A stretch of 64,000 nucleotides of DNA from Rehmannia glutinosa (lineage: Eukaryota > Streptophyta > Magnoliopsida > Lamiales > Orobanchaceae): positions 33,185,641 to 33,249,640 of the forward strand of contig CM071930.1 in NCBI GenBank assembly GCA_016081115.2, given 5' to 3'. A program made the position numbers and the translations under genes. The notes beneath the pieces were generated by a model that did not search any database, was not told the DNA's origin, and saw only the letters and a list, made by a program, of their open reading frames with translations. Below, one piece after another: positions 21,756 to 34,571 of the stretch; positions within the stretch are counted from its first letter, which is position 1, and every line of letters begins with the position of its first letter.

Positions 21756-22651
21756 GCAGATTAAAATCTAGCACATACACCTACAGCAAGGGTGATGTCT
21801 GGCCTACTCGCTGTTAAATAGAGCAATGATCCAATGAGAGCTCTATATCTGGTTTGATCTACAACTTTGCCATCTGCATCCATATCCATCTTGATTGATG
21901 TATTCATGGGAATCTTCACTGATGACTTCTCTAACATACCAAACTTCTTCATTAAATCTCTGGTATATTTGGTTTGACTTATGACGGTTCCATCCTTCAA
22001 TTGCTTGACCTGAAGTCCTAGGAAGCAAGTCAGCTCTCCCATCATGATCATTTCAAACTTCCCTTGCATGAGGTTTGAAAACTTACCACACAGCTCTTTG
22101 TTTGTGGATCCAAATATGATATCATCCACATAGATTTGAAAAAGCAATATACTCTCCCCATCTTGAATTATGAAGAGTGTTCAATAAACTTTTCCTTTGG
22201 TGAATCCATTGTCATTGAGAAACTGACAGAATGTGTCATGCCATGCTCTTGGTGCTTGTTTCAATCCATACAAGGTTTTCTTGAGCTTGTAGACTTTATC
22301 TACGATAGTTTTCTGCTCAAAACCTGGAGGCTGCTCAACATAGACTTCTTCTTCCAAAAGTCCATTAAAAAATGCAATCTTCACATCCATTTGATACACA
22401 GTGAAGTTCTTGTGAGCATCATAAGCAAGAAACATTCTAATTGTTTCCAATCTAGCAACAGGAGCAAAGGTTTCATCAAAATCTATACTTTCCTCTTGGC
22501 AACACCCTTTAGCTACCAATCTTGCTTTGTTTCTTACAACAGATCCTTCCTCATTCATCTTGTTTCTAAATACCCACTTAGTACCCCTAACATTTTGGTG
22601 GGTAGACCTTTGAACCAATTCCCAAACTTTGTTCTTTTCAAACTGATTCAA
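21755..22651 (-). pseudogene. Element B reverse transcriptase
   Basis: Two open pieces: 22651-22181 with KVWELVQRS, GTKWVFRNKMNEEG, FDETFAPVARLETIRM, MDVKIAFFNGLLEEEVYVEQPPG and LYGLKQAPRAWHD; and 22147-21761 with the catalytic IYVDDIIFGSTN, GELTCFLGLQVKQ and YRALIGSLLYLTASRPDITLAVG. A frameshift lies between at about 22180-22150. This is the copia RT/RNase H core, cytoplasmic replication enzyme of the element. Confidence 0.88.
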
Positions 22652-22849
22652 CTCTTCCTACGTAGCCTGGATCCAATGTGTGTCATCCAATGTTTTAGAC
22701 ACATATTTGGGCTCTATATGAGAAATGAAATAGGTAAACATAGCTTCATGTTGGCTCTAGATCTGGTTCTTACTCCATCTCTAACATTTCCAATAATTAA
22801 CTCAGGTGGATGGTCTCTCAGCCATCTCACATCTGGTTGGAGTAAGTCT

Positions 22850-23815
22850 TACGGATTCACCTCGCGTCTCATGACTAAGTTGTCTTGAACAGCTACTTCA
22901 TCATCATTCAGCTGCAGACCTTCCAGTTGTCTCTGATATTCAGCTATCTCATCTTCACCAGGGTTGAGTGCTCTTAGATCTGCTTCAACATAGGGACTTT
23001 TCTGCACAGTTGGTTGATTCTTCTTCTCAGGTAACTCATCTATGTCTTTTCCATTTACATTGGGTTCACAAAAAACAACATGGATAGACTCTTCTGTTAC
23101 CATAATCCTCTTGTTTAGCACTTTATAAGCTTTACTCTCAGCTGAGTATCCCAAAAAGATACCTTCATCATCTTTAGCATCAAGAGCTTTTAAGTTGTCC
23201 TTGCCATTGTTGTGGATGAAGCACTTACATCCAAAGATTTTAAATATCCAACATTTGGCTTCCTCCCTGTCCAAATTTCATATGGAGTTTTGGATAATTT
23301 CCTGTTAATCATACACCTATTTTGAGTGTGGAAAGCAGTGTTGATGGCTTCAGTTCAAAATCTCTTAGGCAATCCAATAACTTCAGCTAACATTGTCATT
23401 GCAGCTTCCTTAAGAGTTCTGTTCCTTATTTCAGCTACTCCATTCTGCTTTGGATTTCTTGCAGCTGACAACTCATGAGCATTACCATTTTTAATATAGT
23501 ACTGAGTTATGATCCCATTGACAAACTCAGTTCCCCTGTCAGACCTTATCTTAATAATGGTTTGACTCTTGTTATTTTGAACTCTTCTCATCAGTTGAGG
23601 CAATCTCTGCAAAGTTTCCTTCTTTTTGCATATGGAAATAATCCATATATATCTTGAATAATCATCCACCACCACTAAAGTGTATTTCTTTCCCCTGATA
23701 CTAGCTGGTTCAATAGGACCAAATAAGTCCATATGCAATAGATACATTATCCTGGTTGAATAAGGACTTGGCTTGTCCTTGAAGGATGATTTGATCTGCT
23801 TTCCTATCGGCATAC
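22850..23815 (-). pseudogene. Element B integrase
   Basis: This has HMDLFGPIEPASIRGKKY (first catalytic Asp), IKIRSDRGTEFVNG (second Asp), KQNGVAEIRNRTLKEAA (catalytic Glu; NG-VAE-RNRT box), then CFIHNNGKDNLKALDAKDDEGIFLGYS. The DDE triad is present, but a frameshift near 23350 splits the core from the C-terminal part. The linker to RT is acidic (YVEADLRALNPGEDEI). Confidence 0.87.
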
Positions 23816-24330
23816 ATCACAAATGCTTTCTTTCTTGTATACAGAGTCAGCAATCCTTCCACAAGATGACTCCTTGCAAGCATGTTAATTGTCTTGAAGT
23901 TCAGATGTCTCAGCTTCTTACGCCACAACCAACTTGAATTGGCTATACTCTTTGCTAGCAGACATGTGCTTGGAGTAACAGTTGACCAATCTACTACAAA
24001 CATGTTCTTTTGCCTTGTTCATTGAAGCACAATTTCATTTGTCTCAGCATCCTTGATTCGGCAAACTCTCATGTTGAATCCCACATTGTAGCCTTTGTCA
24101 CAGAGTTGGCTGATGCTCAGCAAATTGAAGTTGAGGCCATCAACATATACAACATCTGTGATTTCCAATCCATTTTTTTTATGGATCCTGTGCCTTTGAT
24201 TTCCCCTAAAGCTGCATTTCCTCTAAATATGACTTTTGCACCTTTGATTTCCTTGAATTTTGATAGATTTCTCTTGTTTCCTATCATATGTCCGGAATAG
24301 CCACTATCCATGTACCAGGTTCCTTGGCAC
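23815..24330 (-). pseudogene. Element B protease and gag-pre-integrase
   Basis: TWYMDSGYSGHMIGNKRNLS carries the DSG active site, followed by FRGNAALGEIKGTGSI and NFNLLSISQLCDKGYNVGF, and then a gag-pre-integrase part around 23960-23820 (LWRKKLRHLNFKTINMLARSHLVEGL). A TGA/TAA and frame changes break it into three pieces. Confidence 0.8.
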
Positions 24331-26626
24331 TCGGCTGTTCCCTGAACCTACAATCAAGGAAATTAGTTTTTAGGTACCCATACTTGCCTGAGTCCTGAGG
24401 GGTTAGTGCTATAAGGTGTTCCAACCAACCTGTAGTCAGATGATCTGACTTTAAGAGGTTGCCATTTATCAGTTCCATAATCATAATGAACATTAGCAAA
24501 TTGCTTGGGGGTTTTAGGTTCATACAACTGTCTCTTTTGCCTGTATGCATGTGTATTTGTTTGAGTATTTGCTTTCTTAGGGTAATAGTGGAAGTTTTGT
24601 GCATGTTGGGTTTTTTGCCTTAGGAATGACCTATGATGAGGTTGAGGTCTTTGCCACTTTGGCTTGTATCCCATAGGTCTTGGCTGATATCTCATTTGGT
24701 TATTCCAATCAGCTTGGCTTGCATAGTTTCTACCATTCCCATAATATGATTTTCTTTGCTGAAATCTTTGAGCTTTTGGTAGTTCTGTTTAGCTTTCACA
24801 TAATATTTCCTGTTTGAAGTCTGCTGATGGACCTTTCTAAATCTGGTTTTCAAATTTGTCTGTCAAGTATACTCAACTGGCTTCTTGCGTTTTTCCTTAT
24901 ATCCAAGGCCAGTATGGTTGTGAATATGTTTTAGAGTGGGTGTTGGTGCAACATATGGTGCTTTGGATTTTTGGATTCCCCCATTGCTTGAGGATCATTT
25001 TTCCATAACCACTTCTGGAGCTTGGGCATGCACAAAGGAATTGAATCCAATGCATGTCTTGTCCCCACTTTCTTTTTGTGTCATTGTAAGTTCATCCAAT
25101 AATTTGGATGCCTTAGTGAATGAAGCAATCACATTTTCAAGATCATTTTCCCTCTTTTTTGTAGCAGCTAAACATGTTTGGATCTTGGCAATTTCAGCCT
25201 TCGGCTTAGTATTCTCATCAGCTATGTGACTTAGAGTACTAAGCTCTTTAGTCAGCTGTAAGTTTTGACATTTAAGCTGGCTATTTTCCTCATTTAATAG
25301 TGTGTGTGAGGTTTTATTGTGCTCAAAATCTTTCATCATTTTGCCAATAGAATCATAAAGATCTGTGGGTGATGAAGTGTTTGTGTCACAATCACTATCA
25401 CTAGAATTAGAATGAGATGAGTTAGAGTGTACCTCATCTTCGTGATCTTTTGAATCTTGTTCTTTGGCCATGAGGCATATCAAGGCCTCTTCCTCTGTGT
25501 CACTTGAGTAGCCAACATGGATTTCTTCTTTTCTGGTCTCCTTTCTCTGAAGACTTTTCTATCCTCTTCATTATGTACTTGTTGACTGGTGGATAAGGAC
25601 AGTCAACAACAAAATATCCTGGTTGTGTGCAGTTCCAACACAGGTTCTCAGCTCTCTGCAAGTCAGCTCTATCAATCCTCTGATTATCAGCTCTTTGATA
25701 CTCAGTTCTTTGATGTTCAACTCTCTTGGGTGGTCTGTCCTCCCTTGCTTTTGAGGGTGTTGAGTGTATTCTTGAGGATTCACCCTTGTTCCTTTTATAG
25801 TTCTTATTGAAGAACTTGTTGAACCTTTTTACCATTAGGGCAATCTCCTCTTGGTCTATTGTCTCCTTTAGATCAACTTTCTTTCCTTCACTAGCCATGA
25901 GTGCATCTGTCTTGGGTACTGATGTCTCCTCTTGTTCTTTTCATCTCAGCTCAAACTCATGTGCTTTGAGTTCAGAGAATAGCTCATGGTTTGATGTTTT
26001 GGAGAGATCCAAGGAGTGTCTCAGGGCGATGACCTTCATTTCCCACTCAGCTGGGGGAGACATTAGGATCTTCATACACATCTCCTTTTGTGTGTACTCC
26101 TTTCCCAGAGCTAAAAGCTCATTGGTGATTTCTATGAATCTGGCATCCAGCTGGTCCAGACTTTTACCTACAATCATTTTGAAATTTTCAAATTTTTGGA
26201 CAGAAACAGTTAATTTATTTTCTTTGATTTGGTCAGACCCTTCACTAATCAAAGTAAGTTTTTCCCAAATTTCTTTGGTTGTTTTTTGCAAGATTTGACT
26301 TTATTAAACATATCCTATTCCATGGTTTTATATAGAATATCCTTGGCAATATTATCAAGATTGTATCTCTTTCGATCTTCGTTGGTCCATTCACAACGAG
26401 GTTTTTCAAGCATAGCAGATTTGGGCTATGCAGGTCCTGCATCCTCTCCTTCAGGATGAGGTGCTCTTCTCACAGCAGTGTTGACCTTTAGTATTTGGAT
26501 TGGCCCATCCTCTATCAATAGCCACATTTCATCATGCATGGTTGATAGGTGAGCCTGCATACGAATTAGTTAACCTTTAGTATTTGGAATGCGAGTATTT
26601 GGAATGCGAGTTAGATTTGCTTCCAT
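24330..26626 (-). pseudogene. Element B gag
   Basis: The start is MEANLTRIPNT at 26626, just inside the primer-binding site. A copia gag (UBN2-type) core follows: CEWTNEDRKRYNLDNIAKDILYK, FNKVKS, KIWEKLTLISEGSDQIKENKLTV and KSLDQLDARFIEITNELLALGKEYT. The knuckle near 25650-25605 reads CWNCTQPGYFVVDC, with the His replaced by Tyr. An acidic stretch (about 25500-25350, SDTEEEALICLMAKEQD) and a coiled-coil-like stretch (about 25330-25130) follow, then a Lys/Arg/His/Tyr-rich tail. Element D encodes the same layout. Several frameshifts. Confidence 0.85.
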
Positions 26627-26731
26627 GATAATAACTTTTCTTTTGAAATAAAAGCTTTGAAAACTAAAGTGTTGATTCTATTGAAAATAATGAGATCTAA
26701 TTCAGTAAATAGTGCGGAAGGCTCAAAGAAC

Positions 26732-26748
26732 CAACTACTCTGATACTA
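26732..26748 (-). promoter_or_regulatory. Element B primer-binding site
   Basis: The - strand reads TAGTATCAGAGTAG three bases inside the 5' LTR edge. It differs by two or three bases from the initiator-Met tRNA complement TGGTATCAGAGC, suggesting decay or a family variant (element D has TGGTATCAGAGT). Confidence 0.75.
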
Positions 26749-26750
26749 CT

Positions 26751-28207
26751 TGTAGGTCCCAAGGGGTGATGAGTAAGGTTTAGGGGGGGTTGACTAAACC
26801 GTACCAAATTTTCGATTTAGTCCTTTTAAAATATTTTCAGTGTTTTACACAAATTAGCTTAGTCCTTGACGAACAGCCAGGTTGGCTTACTCAGCAAAGT
26901 TACTCACTCAACAGACTCGACTGAGCTGTTGATAGTATAACTTAGTTGCTTTCAGCTAACACTTAGAATAACAATTGATTTGGTTTTTGTTTAGTGGGAG
27001 ACTTTTCACCCTTATGATTTTAAACTTGTTTTACAACACTTGTTTTAGCAATTTTATTATCAGTCGAGTTCAACAATTACAACTTAGGAGGATATATGAA
27101 AAAAAATGTAAGAATTAAAAGTTTTGTAAGTAAATAAGACACAAGCAAATTTTATAGTGGTTTGAGGATGGGATAATTCCTCTAATCCAATCTTCTCCAA
27201 CTTCTAGAGGAATCCACTAAGTAACAAGATCTTGGTTGTAAAGCGGTTAACAGTCCGAGTCAGCTTTGATCACACAGCCAGCTGCTCTTGGAACTCAGCT
27301 TCTTCACAAAACAGATGTCTTGCTACTTCAGCTCCTTCAAACTCTTGGATTTGATCACACAACTTTCCAACGATTCTGAAGCCTTTGGTTCGAACTTGAA
27401 CCTTACTACTTCTCCTTCGACCCCTTTTGTTCTTTAAAAAGAATTTCCTCTTCAACTAGTGAAGTAATCTTTCCTTCACTGAATGTGTTGGATTGAGTTC
27501 CTTCGAATTTTGGCTTGAGGATATCTTGGAAGGCTCGAGAGAATTTGCAGGTTATTGCTTGCTTGAATGATTGATAGTCTTACGAAATTCATTTCGTTCT
27601 CTCGCTTCCTCAGCTTTTTATAGTGTAGATTTGAAATTATGTTCGTTGAAGAGATAAACACACATTTCAAATCACACTCTAGGATTTTGGCTTGTCTTGT
27701 CTTGCAACATTAATGTGGATCGTACCATGAATTTAATGCTCTGCAACTTTTCCTTCATCTGTACAGGTTTTCAGGTACATCTCATTGGTTTCTTGCTTTT
27801 TGCACCCTTTCAGCAAAAAAACTTTATTGTTGGCAGCCTGACATAGGCCTATTTCCAAAAAAACCTTGACTTGTGTTGACAACGGATCTCTTTCAAATTT
27901 CTTCAAGACTTATCTGCGGCAAACCCCTTTGACATTCGATTCCAATCATCTTGGAATGACTTAGCTGTCAGTCAGCTGACTAAGACAACTTTTCTGTCAC
28001 TTGACTGATCCTTCACTTGGCTTCACACAGCTGGGTCTCCTCTTCAATCTTCAGGCGACTCTTGTAATCTTCAACTTAGCTGACTCCAACTCAGCTTATT
28101 CATGATCCCTATCTATTACAAGTTGAATTACATACAAAATGGTGTGCCAACTTCCTAATCTAAATTTTACATGGTATCATCAAAATCTTACATAAATTTT
28201 CCTAACA
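26751..28207 (-). repeat. Element B 5' LTR
   Basis: 1,457 bp, TGTAGGTCCC to CCTAACA in + sense. It is homologous over its whole length to 7448-8884 and 5392-6828, with scattered substitutions and small indels, so B is not recent. No coding content. Confidence 0.92.
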
Positions 28208-28835
28208 TTGCTTTTTCTATTTATAAACTTACAACGATACACTCATAATCCTAGCACTGAATATTGGAGAGCTCTTGGACGAGTTCCCAAATATTTAAAA
28301 AGGACACAGTCATTTGCCTTATTTTATAATAGGTTTCCATCTATGCTAGAAGGTTATACAGATGCTTGTTGGATAACTAGTGTGAGTGATAATAAGTCAA
28401 CATCTGGTTGGATTTTCAGTTTAGGTGGAGGTGTTATATCTTGGGCTTCTAAAAAATAAGCGTGTATGACTAATTCCACAATACAATCTGAGTTTAATGC
28501 TCTAGCAGCAACAGGTAAAGAGGAAGAATGGTTAAGAATATTTATTTTAGATATAAAGTTGCGGGCCACAACCGATGCCAATAGTCTCTTTGCATTGTGA
28601 TAGTCAAGAAACTATGTTTAGAGCATTTAGTAAGATATATAATGGTAAATCTAGACATATTGCTTTGAGACATGAATATATTAGGCAACTAGATTCTGAT
28701 GGTATAATTACAATTGTCTATGTAAGGTGTAGTAAGAATCTAGCCCAGCCATTAACAAAATGACACTCGAGGGATATGATAAAAAGCACTACAAGTGTGA
28801 TGGGTCTCAAATCGTTTTGATTTGTCACTAATGAT
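28208..28835 (+). pseudogene. Element A RT end and RNase H (continuation)
   Basis: This picks up where 5391 stops: RYTHNPSTEYWRALGRVPKYLKRT, GYTDACWITSVSDNKSTSGWIF, LGGGVISWASKK, then QSEFNALAATGKEEEWL (the usual TAESEF box is QSEFNA) and KSRHIALRHEYIRQL, the terminal KHIxxRHxxIR box. The end (MIKSTTSVMGLKS, closing at about 28822) is the typical C-terminus of this kind of copia polyprotein. Frameshifts at 28459-28600. Confidence 0.85.
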
Positions 28836-29328
28836 AGGAACCTTACTTTTCTTATTGCGTAGCAATAATAAAAGTTTAAAAGGTAATAACAAGTTATTAG
28901 TGATAGTACTTATGTAAAAGAGGCTGAATATACATTATTCTTAATGAAGAATCCTACTTGGTTATGAACAAGGAATCTCAAATTAGGCTTCAAAGTCTTC
29001 ACCTATGTGATCACATGAAGTAGTGCCGCTTCCGTCAAAAGTATGGAAATAAACTTTTGTAAGTGTTCATGAACTTAGGATGTAGCACAAGGCCATAACA
29101 TGGTGCTAAAGTTCATTGGGAACATGTTAAGAGAAGCTAGTAAGTTTTTGTGTGTATGACATTTTCGATCTTATCATAAAGGAATTGTTGTTTAAGTAGA
29201 TTAATCAACCACATATTTCAATAAGGTTTTGAGATGCTTATACTAATAGTAGGTTTAGGTCGAAAGACACCTTCTATACACATAAAAAATTAAATTTGAT
29301 TGCAAAGATCACTAATTAAGTTGGGGAT
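28836..29328 (+). other. Element A 3' untranslated region
   Basis: About 490 bases between the polyprotein end and the LTR with no sustained open frame. It ends in AATTAAGTTGGGGAT, the polypurine-type stretch that precedes the LTR in related elements. Confidence 0.5.
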
Positions 29329-30040
29329 TATTGGAAATAGTTAGTGATTACTAATGGATTGTCCCACGGGGAACAAATATGAAGACTTTGAGAGGTTTAA
29401 AAGGATATACAAACCAAATAAGTTAAATTTTGTTGGTGGGAAGTTTGGAGGCGAATTTCCAAATTTGTGAATTGAAATTTCTTGGTTTGACTATTACACA
29501 CACACACATATATAATATTTAATGGTCAAAAGATGGCACTTGGGGCACTTGGGAATTAAGTCAGAAATCAATTAAATGTAAATTCGAAATTATTTAATTG
29601 ATCTTTTTAGTTTTAAATATTATTAATTACAGTTTATTAACATTGTTTCCCATCAGTTGTTTTGGTTCTCAAACAGACATGACTTCTGCCAATAGATGTA
29701 TGTACTAAATAAACATGTCCTTTACCAAAAAGTACATTAGAGTGCTATAAATAAATGATCCTCCTTTAAAAATTTATCATGTTTTTTCTGTAATAAAAAA
29801 ATATTCTCTAAACTGTTCTTGGAAGAATCTACAGTTTTTGTTGTCTGTAAATTCTGTATTTTTTTTAATACCTGGAGGGAATTGCCATTAATCCGATAAC
29901 AACATAGTGGGGGGCAAAATTCCTTAAGCACAATGAAATCTCGTTCAAAATATTAACTTCATTGTACTCTTCTCTAACATAATCAACGAACAAATGTTAG
30001 GGTACAACAATGAAACAGTTGCAGAAAATTAAGGTCAACA
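29329..30040 (+). repeat. Element A 3' LTR (right edge uncertain)
   Basis: It starts TATTGGAAATAGTTAGTGAT where the family normally has TGTTGGAAATA, so the terminal TG has become TA. A TATA-like TATAAATA lies at 29746-29753. The right boundary cannot be fixed because the left LTR is missing. Bases from there to 30100 hold nothing I can assign apart from the CTTTC target copy of element C. Confidence 0.5.
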
Positions 30041-30100
30041 CTACCATAGTTTACATACTTGTCCAACCTATTCAAGCTAAGAAATCAAGAAGGCTCTTTC

Positions 30101-31558
30101 TGTGAGGCCCCGACTTTTTATCAACATAAAATACAATGTTGTATAGTGATGAAATTTTTGGCTAAGTGTTACAATACCTATTATAAATGAAATGTGACAC
30201 TCATTTATTTATTCCTTCAAATGTCAATTACTCCTTCCTTATTTTCGAGCATACCAATTATATTTCCTCCTCAAGTATTAATTCTTGATCGATTATTATG
30301 ACTTTGGTAATATTGGGCCTCTTGATAATTTAGAAGTACATTTCGATCCTTATACAAATATTCTACCTTATTCTATAATACATTCTAAACAACTTCCAAT
30401 TTATTTTGAAATGTACACATTATTATTATTTCACATCCCTATTTTATCCTCCTACATATTTATATATATATATTATATATATATATACTTACATATTTTA
30501 TTTTCCCTCAACTTTAACAAAGGAAAAGAAAAACAAAATTTTTATCCTCCTACATTTGTATTTCCGGCCTTAGCCATTTAGGGAGGAATCAAGTTCATTT
30601 GTTTATCCTATTACATCACCACCTACCAACAAGTCCCATTACAATAATTAAACAACCAAAATTAAAAAACTATAATTAAACCACCAAAACAAAAAATAAA
30701 ATAAAATAAAATATAATCCTCCCCCCCACTTTCGGCCATAGGGGTTATAGGGGGGAATCAATCCCATTTTTTTCTTTCACCCAACTATAAGACTTTACCC
30801 AATAATTCCATTTCAATAAATAAATAATCCCCTACTAATTACTTTTGGCCATAGCATTTTTAGAGGAGAATCAAATCAATTTTTTTTTGTTACCTCTCAA
30901 CAATCTTTAGTACAATTATTAGACTCAAAAAAAAAAAAAAATAGAATAAGGAAGAAAAATTGACAATAAGCATCTAAGGAGTATCAAAAAAATCATTTTA
31001 TCATTCACTGAACTCTCCCTAACTTTTTCTCATTCTCCAAAACATAGAAAAACACAATAATCCTATCATTCTTTCCCATAGAGGCCGAAAATACCATTTT
31101 TTCAAGGTAGGGAATTTTTGTTCTTTCATTCTTCAAGTCTTCTTGTAAAACCTTCTAGCCTATTCCTTCATCTTCTAACTTGATGAATCCTTCTTGTTGA
31201 GGTACTCCTAGAGGATTATTTCTTGAAAGATTAAGGAAGACCTAGACTTTGACTCTAAGCTTGAAGAAACAAGTTCGATTTTTAAGACTACTTGAGGACA
31301 TTAAGGTAAGTAGTAGTCATATGGTTTTAGTATATTTCCTTTGGACTAGAGACTTTATTTTTAACATCAAAATATGGTTTGGATGCCATATAAGGGCTGA
31401 CCTCCAAGAGCTTGAATCAAGAAGTTGATACAAGAAAGAAGACTTCATTTTAGATCACAACCGAAAAAACTACTACGAGGTGGGTGAAAATCTTTCGAAA
31501 AATAGGCAAATATTTTTGATAAAATGCATGTAGTACATGAAAATATATTTGAATACTA

Positions 31559-31590
<32 letters not shown>

Positions 31591-34125
31591 ACACGTATTT
31601 ATTTTATATGTATCAAGTTCAAAAAGTTTCACAAAAATGAGCATGATTTTGATTTCTTGCACAATAGGGACATACTTGCATATATGTCTTGATTTCTTGT
31701 TCATCTCTTGATTAATGTGTTAATGAATGTGTTATATGCTCAAATTCATGTTCTATACTTGGTGTATATTCTGTAAAAATGACCTTATGTTCGAAATTGA
31801 ACAAATATGCCATTTATGCAATTTTTGCAAAATTTAGGCTAAACCGTAATTTCGAAAACTATCCAATGACTAATCTATAAATTTCAAAAATAGGGACTGT
31901 ATTAATTGTAATATTTAATATTTTAAGTTAATAATGATAGTTTAAAGGGTTTGAGTTGAGAAAACCAATACTTGGAATTTTAGGGACTCAAATGTGGAAA
32001 CTTTGAAAGTTTAAGGGCCAAAACTTGAATTTTTAAAACTGTCTAGGGACTCCTCTGAAAATTTCGAAAATTTTAACTTCCTCAAACTGAAAAACTAATA
32101 TTTTGGGAAATTTTAAAAAAGTTAAAATGGTTTGGGTTGAAAAAATCGATTTTTGAAACTTTAAGTACTAAAGAGTAAAAATTCCAATTTCTAAGGACCA
32201 AAATGAAATTTCCAGAAAAAAGTACATTCCAGGCAACTGAAAATTTACATAGCCTTAATTTTACAATATTTTGAATCCATGGTTCAAGTGTCATAACAAA
32301 CGGACACCAAATAAGCCCTTAAGGACAAAAATCGAATTTTGGACTAGAAATTGAATTTGTAAAAGTTAAGGGACTTAAACCAAACCTCTTTCAAAAATTC
32401 TTTTTACCAATATCCCACTGCCTACGTGACATTTCAAAATTAGAATCACATCAAAATCCCTCCTGGTTTGTGAGATCCAAATTTTTTTAGTCCGGGTCTT
32501 GAAAATAACAATTTTCACAAAAGAAGGGACCAAACTGAAATTTTCTTAAATCTCGACCCAAAGTCTTTGAAAAACTAACTTTTTGGATAATTTGGAGAAT
32601 TTATAAACTGAACTTACATTTTTCCGAGGTCGAGACCAGGACTTATTCAATTTCAAACCTGAAAAGTACTATTTTCCAAAATGGGACTTCTTATATTATT
32701 TTCCTTTTATCAAGGACCCCAAAATAAATTATTTTTTTACTACAGTCCTGAAACTGACTTAATAATATATTAATTATACATTAATAATTTTCTTAAAAGT
32801 CTTCGGACCTTGACAGATCCCATATCCGGACCATACACATTACGCGTGGCGACTTCCTCGCCTTATGAAAATTTGAACCTAACAACAGAGTTAAAAACTC
32901 ATGCTTAATATATCAGGTCCACCAAATCCTTTGAAGTAAAGATTATCCTTCCGATAGTTAGCTTCATTAACCTTATTTATACTGCCAACGATATCTCACA
33001 CTCGCGTGATAAACTTAACTTGTTAATATCTTGTACTGCTCTTATATGTATCGCATGCTTTTATTCGACTGATTGTTGACATGATATAAACTTCATGAAC
33101 CTACTTGTACTTGAGTCAACTTGGTGCGTTGAGCTCACAGTCGGAGTGAACCAATAGTGTTTTTGAACCGAGCAGCGCGACTGCGATTCCTTACCAGCCC
33201 CACCATCTTAATCCCATAACGGATGGAGTGTCCAAGTGAAGTGGGTCGTAGTATGGGTATAATCATGATTATGATACTCTGGGCCTTGCAAGACATACTT
33301 GTTGGATTGTCGTGCCACGGGTTCATATGGTAGAACGAAGGAATCACTGTTTGGGGAGTCAAACTTGCTTGGGGAGTCATAAGGTAGAACGAAAGAATCG
33401 TTTTTTGATCAACACGGTTACAATGTTACTTGCTTGGGTTGGAGTTACACTCAGTGCGCAACCATTACTTCCTTAGGTTGGCGTTACACACCGTACGCAA
33501 CAATGACTTGTTTGGGTTGGTGCTACAATCAGTACGCAACCGCTACTTGAACTACTAGAAACGCATTCATAGTGCCTGAGCGTTCACGAACAGTTTTCAT
33601 CAAATTATATAAAACTATATGATTTTGAATATCACGCTGCTTGTGAATCGTGTGTGACGCACGCATCATAAACCATGCATTCTTCATATAACTATTTTCC
33701 TGCATCTATATAAGCCACACTTACATACGAACATCCATCCACTGAGAATTGTCTCACCCCTACCTGTTTCAACGACCAGTTGTTGATCCACCATATGATG
33801 AGGACGTCAATGAAGAAGACCAAGCGACAGAGTAATTCCTAGACTTAGTCCGCCAATTTAGACTTAATATTTGTTCATGCTCTGTTAACGAACAATTTAT
33901 TATGTTTCATGTAATAAAGTGGCGTAGGACCCTTCGCATGGATAAATGGCTTGTATTTAGTATTTCTGCTGCAACGTTAAATTCTGATTCCGGGATGATA
34001 TGTTGAACAATGACTATTTAGGAATTAATGTTTCTTGAATTCTTGGTGGATTATATAAATTACTAGAATGGTGAACTGGCATAAGTTAATTGTTTATGTC
34101 GCGACTCCACTTTTTGGGCGTGACA
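30101..34125 (+). repeat. Element C 5' LTR (~4 kb)
   Basis: It runs from TGTGAGGCCCCGAC to GGGCGTGACA and aligns with 47615-51422. Notable content: AT microsatellites near 30463 and 31560, three 39-bp tandem units at 33427-33543, and ~336 bp (30845-31180) absent from the 3' LTR. Short open frames inside do not match the partner LTR's frames and are chance. Confidence 0.93.
33427..33543 (+). repeat. 39-bp tandem repeat, three units
   Basis: Units begin TACTTGCTTGGG, TACTTCCTTAGG and GACTTGTTTGGG, at 39-bp steps, each ending near GCGCAACCA or ACGCAACC. The fourth position (33544, TACTTGAAC) starts the flank. The 3' LTR has four units at 50721-50875. Confidence 0.85.
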
Positions 34126-34571
34126 GTTATGGTACCTCAGTTAGTGAGAAGAAAACTTACACCGAGCTGACCCAGGATAGGAGCCTCTGCCTGTGATGGG
34201 AAATACCAATATTGAATCCTTTAAGATAAAATATTTCCGTGATAATTGGAAATCTATAGAACTGATGAGGCTACATTTAGTGATTATCCTCTTGTAATAA
34301 TACCACATTTAGAAGACCTAACTGAGCGGTTAACTGTTGACTAAATATTATGCCTTAATTATTATTGTATTCTTGTATTTGACGAATAGTTGTGTCTTGT
34401 CTAAGAATGGAATCCGAGTTTCCAACGTGGCCGATGATGTACTAATTAAGAGCCGAGAGAGACCACCATAAGGAGGCGTCATCGCACTGGCACGCAAAAT
34501 TCGTGCATGCCAACTCCCAATTGTAGCTAGAGTAGCAACGCACTCGAACATTAGAGGACGTTATAGCCAAC
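34126..34571 (+). other. Element C 5' leader, non-coding
   Basis: About 450 bases between the LTR and the first leader ORF. Right after the LTR the sequence reads GTTATGGTACCTCAG; the TGGTACC..CAG core could be a decayed Met-tRNA primer site, but the match is poor. I see no sustained coding frame. Confidence 0.4.

Larger units (their letters stand above)
5392..28207 (-). mobile_element. Ty1/copia element B, nested in A
   Basis: This is a - strand element. The 5' LTR is 26751-28207, with the primer-binding site beside it. Gag-pol descends from 26626 to about 21330, a third frame runs 20635 to about 15960, then LINE, polypurine tract, and 3' LTR (7448-8884, duplicated at 5392-6828). LTRs begin TGTTAGG and end CCTACA or CTTACA on the - strand. 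The five bases before 5392 (ATGCT) and after 28207 (TTGCT) match at four positions, consistent with an old 5-bp target duplication, and element A's RT reads across the join. B belongs to the same family as D: similar LTRs, gag and SIRE-like PPT context. Confidence 0.9.
1285..30040 (+). mobile_element. Ty1/copia element A, 5'-truncated, interrupted
   Basis: Gag, protease, integrase, RT and RNase H pieces appear in copia order on +: gag 1285-2110, protease 2119-2377 and onward from 3061, integrase about 3350-4225, RT 4481-5391, RNase H 28208-28770, then a 3' LTR-like stretch from 29329. The interruptions are an L23A pseudogene (2378-3055), a ~146-bp insert (4325-4470) and element B (5392-28207). 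No 5' LTR or primer-binding site is visible left of the gag, so the 5' end is lost or replaced by Ty3 debris. The right end is approximate because there is no partner LTR to compare. Confidence 0.8.

Noticed and set aside
30010..30100. Short frame starting ATG 30010 that would read on across element C's target site to 51450
   Set aside because: The rejoined frame is only about 38 codons with no recognisable domain, so it is likely chance.
33420..33545. CRISPR-like array
   Set aside because: Units are contiguous without distinct spacers, lie in an LTR and occur in plant DNA; it is a minisatellite.
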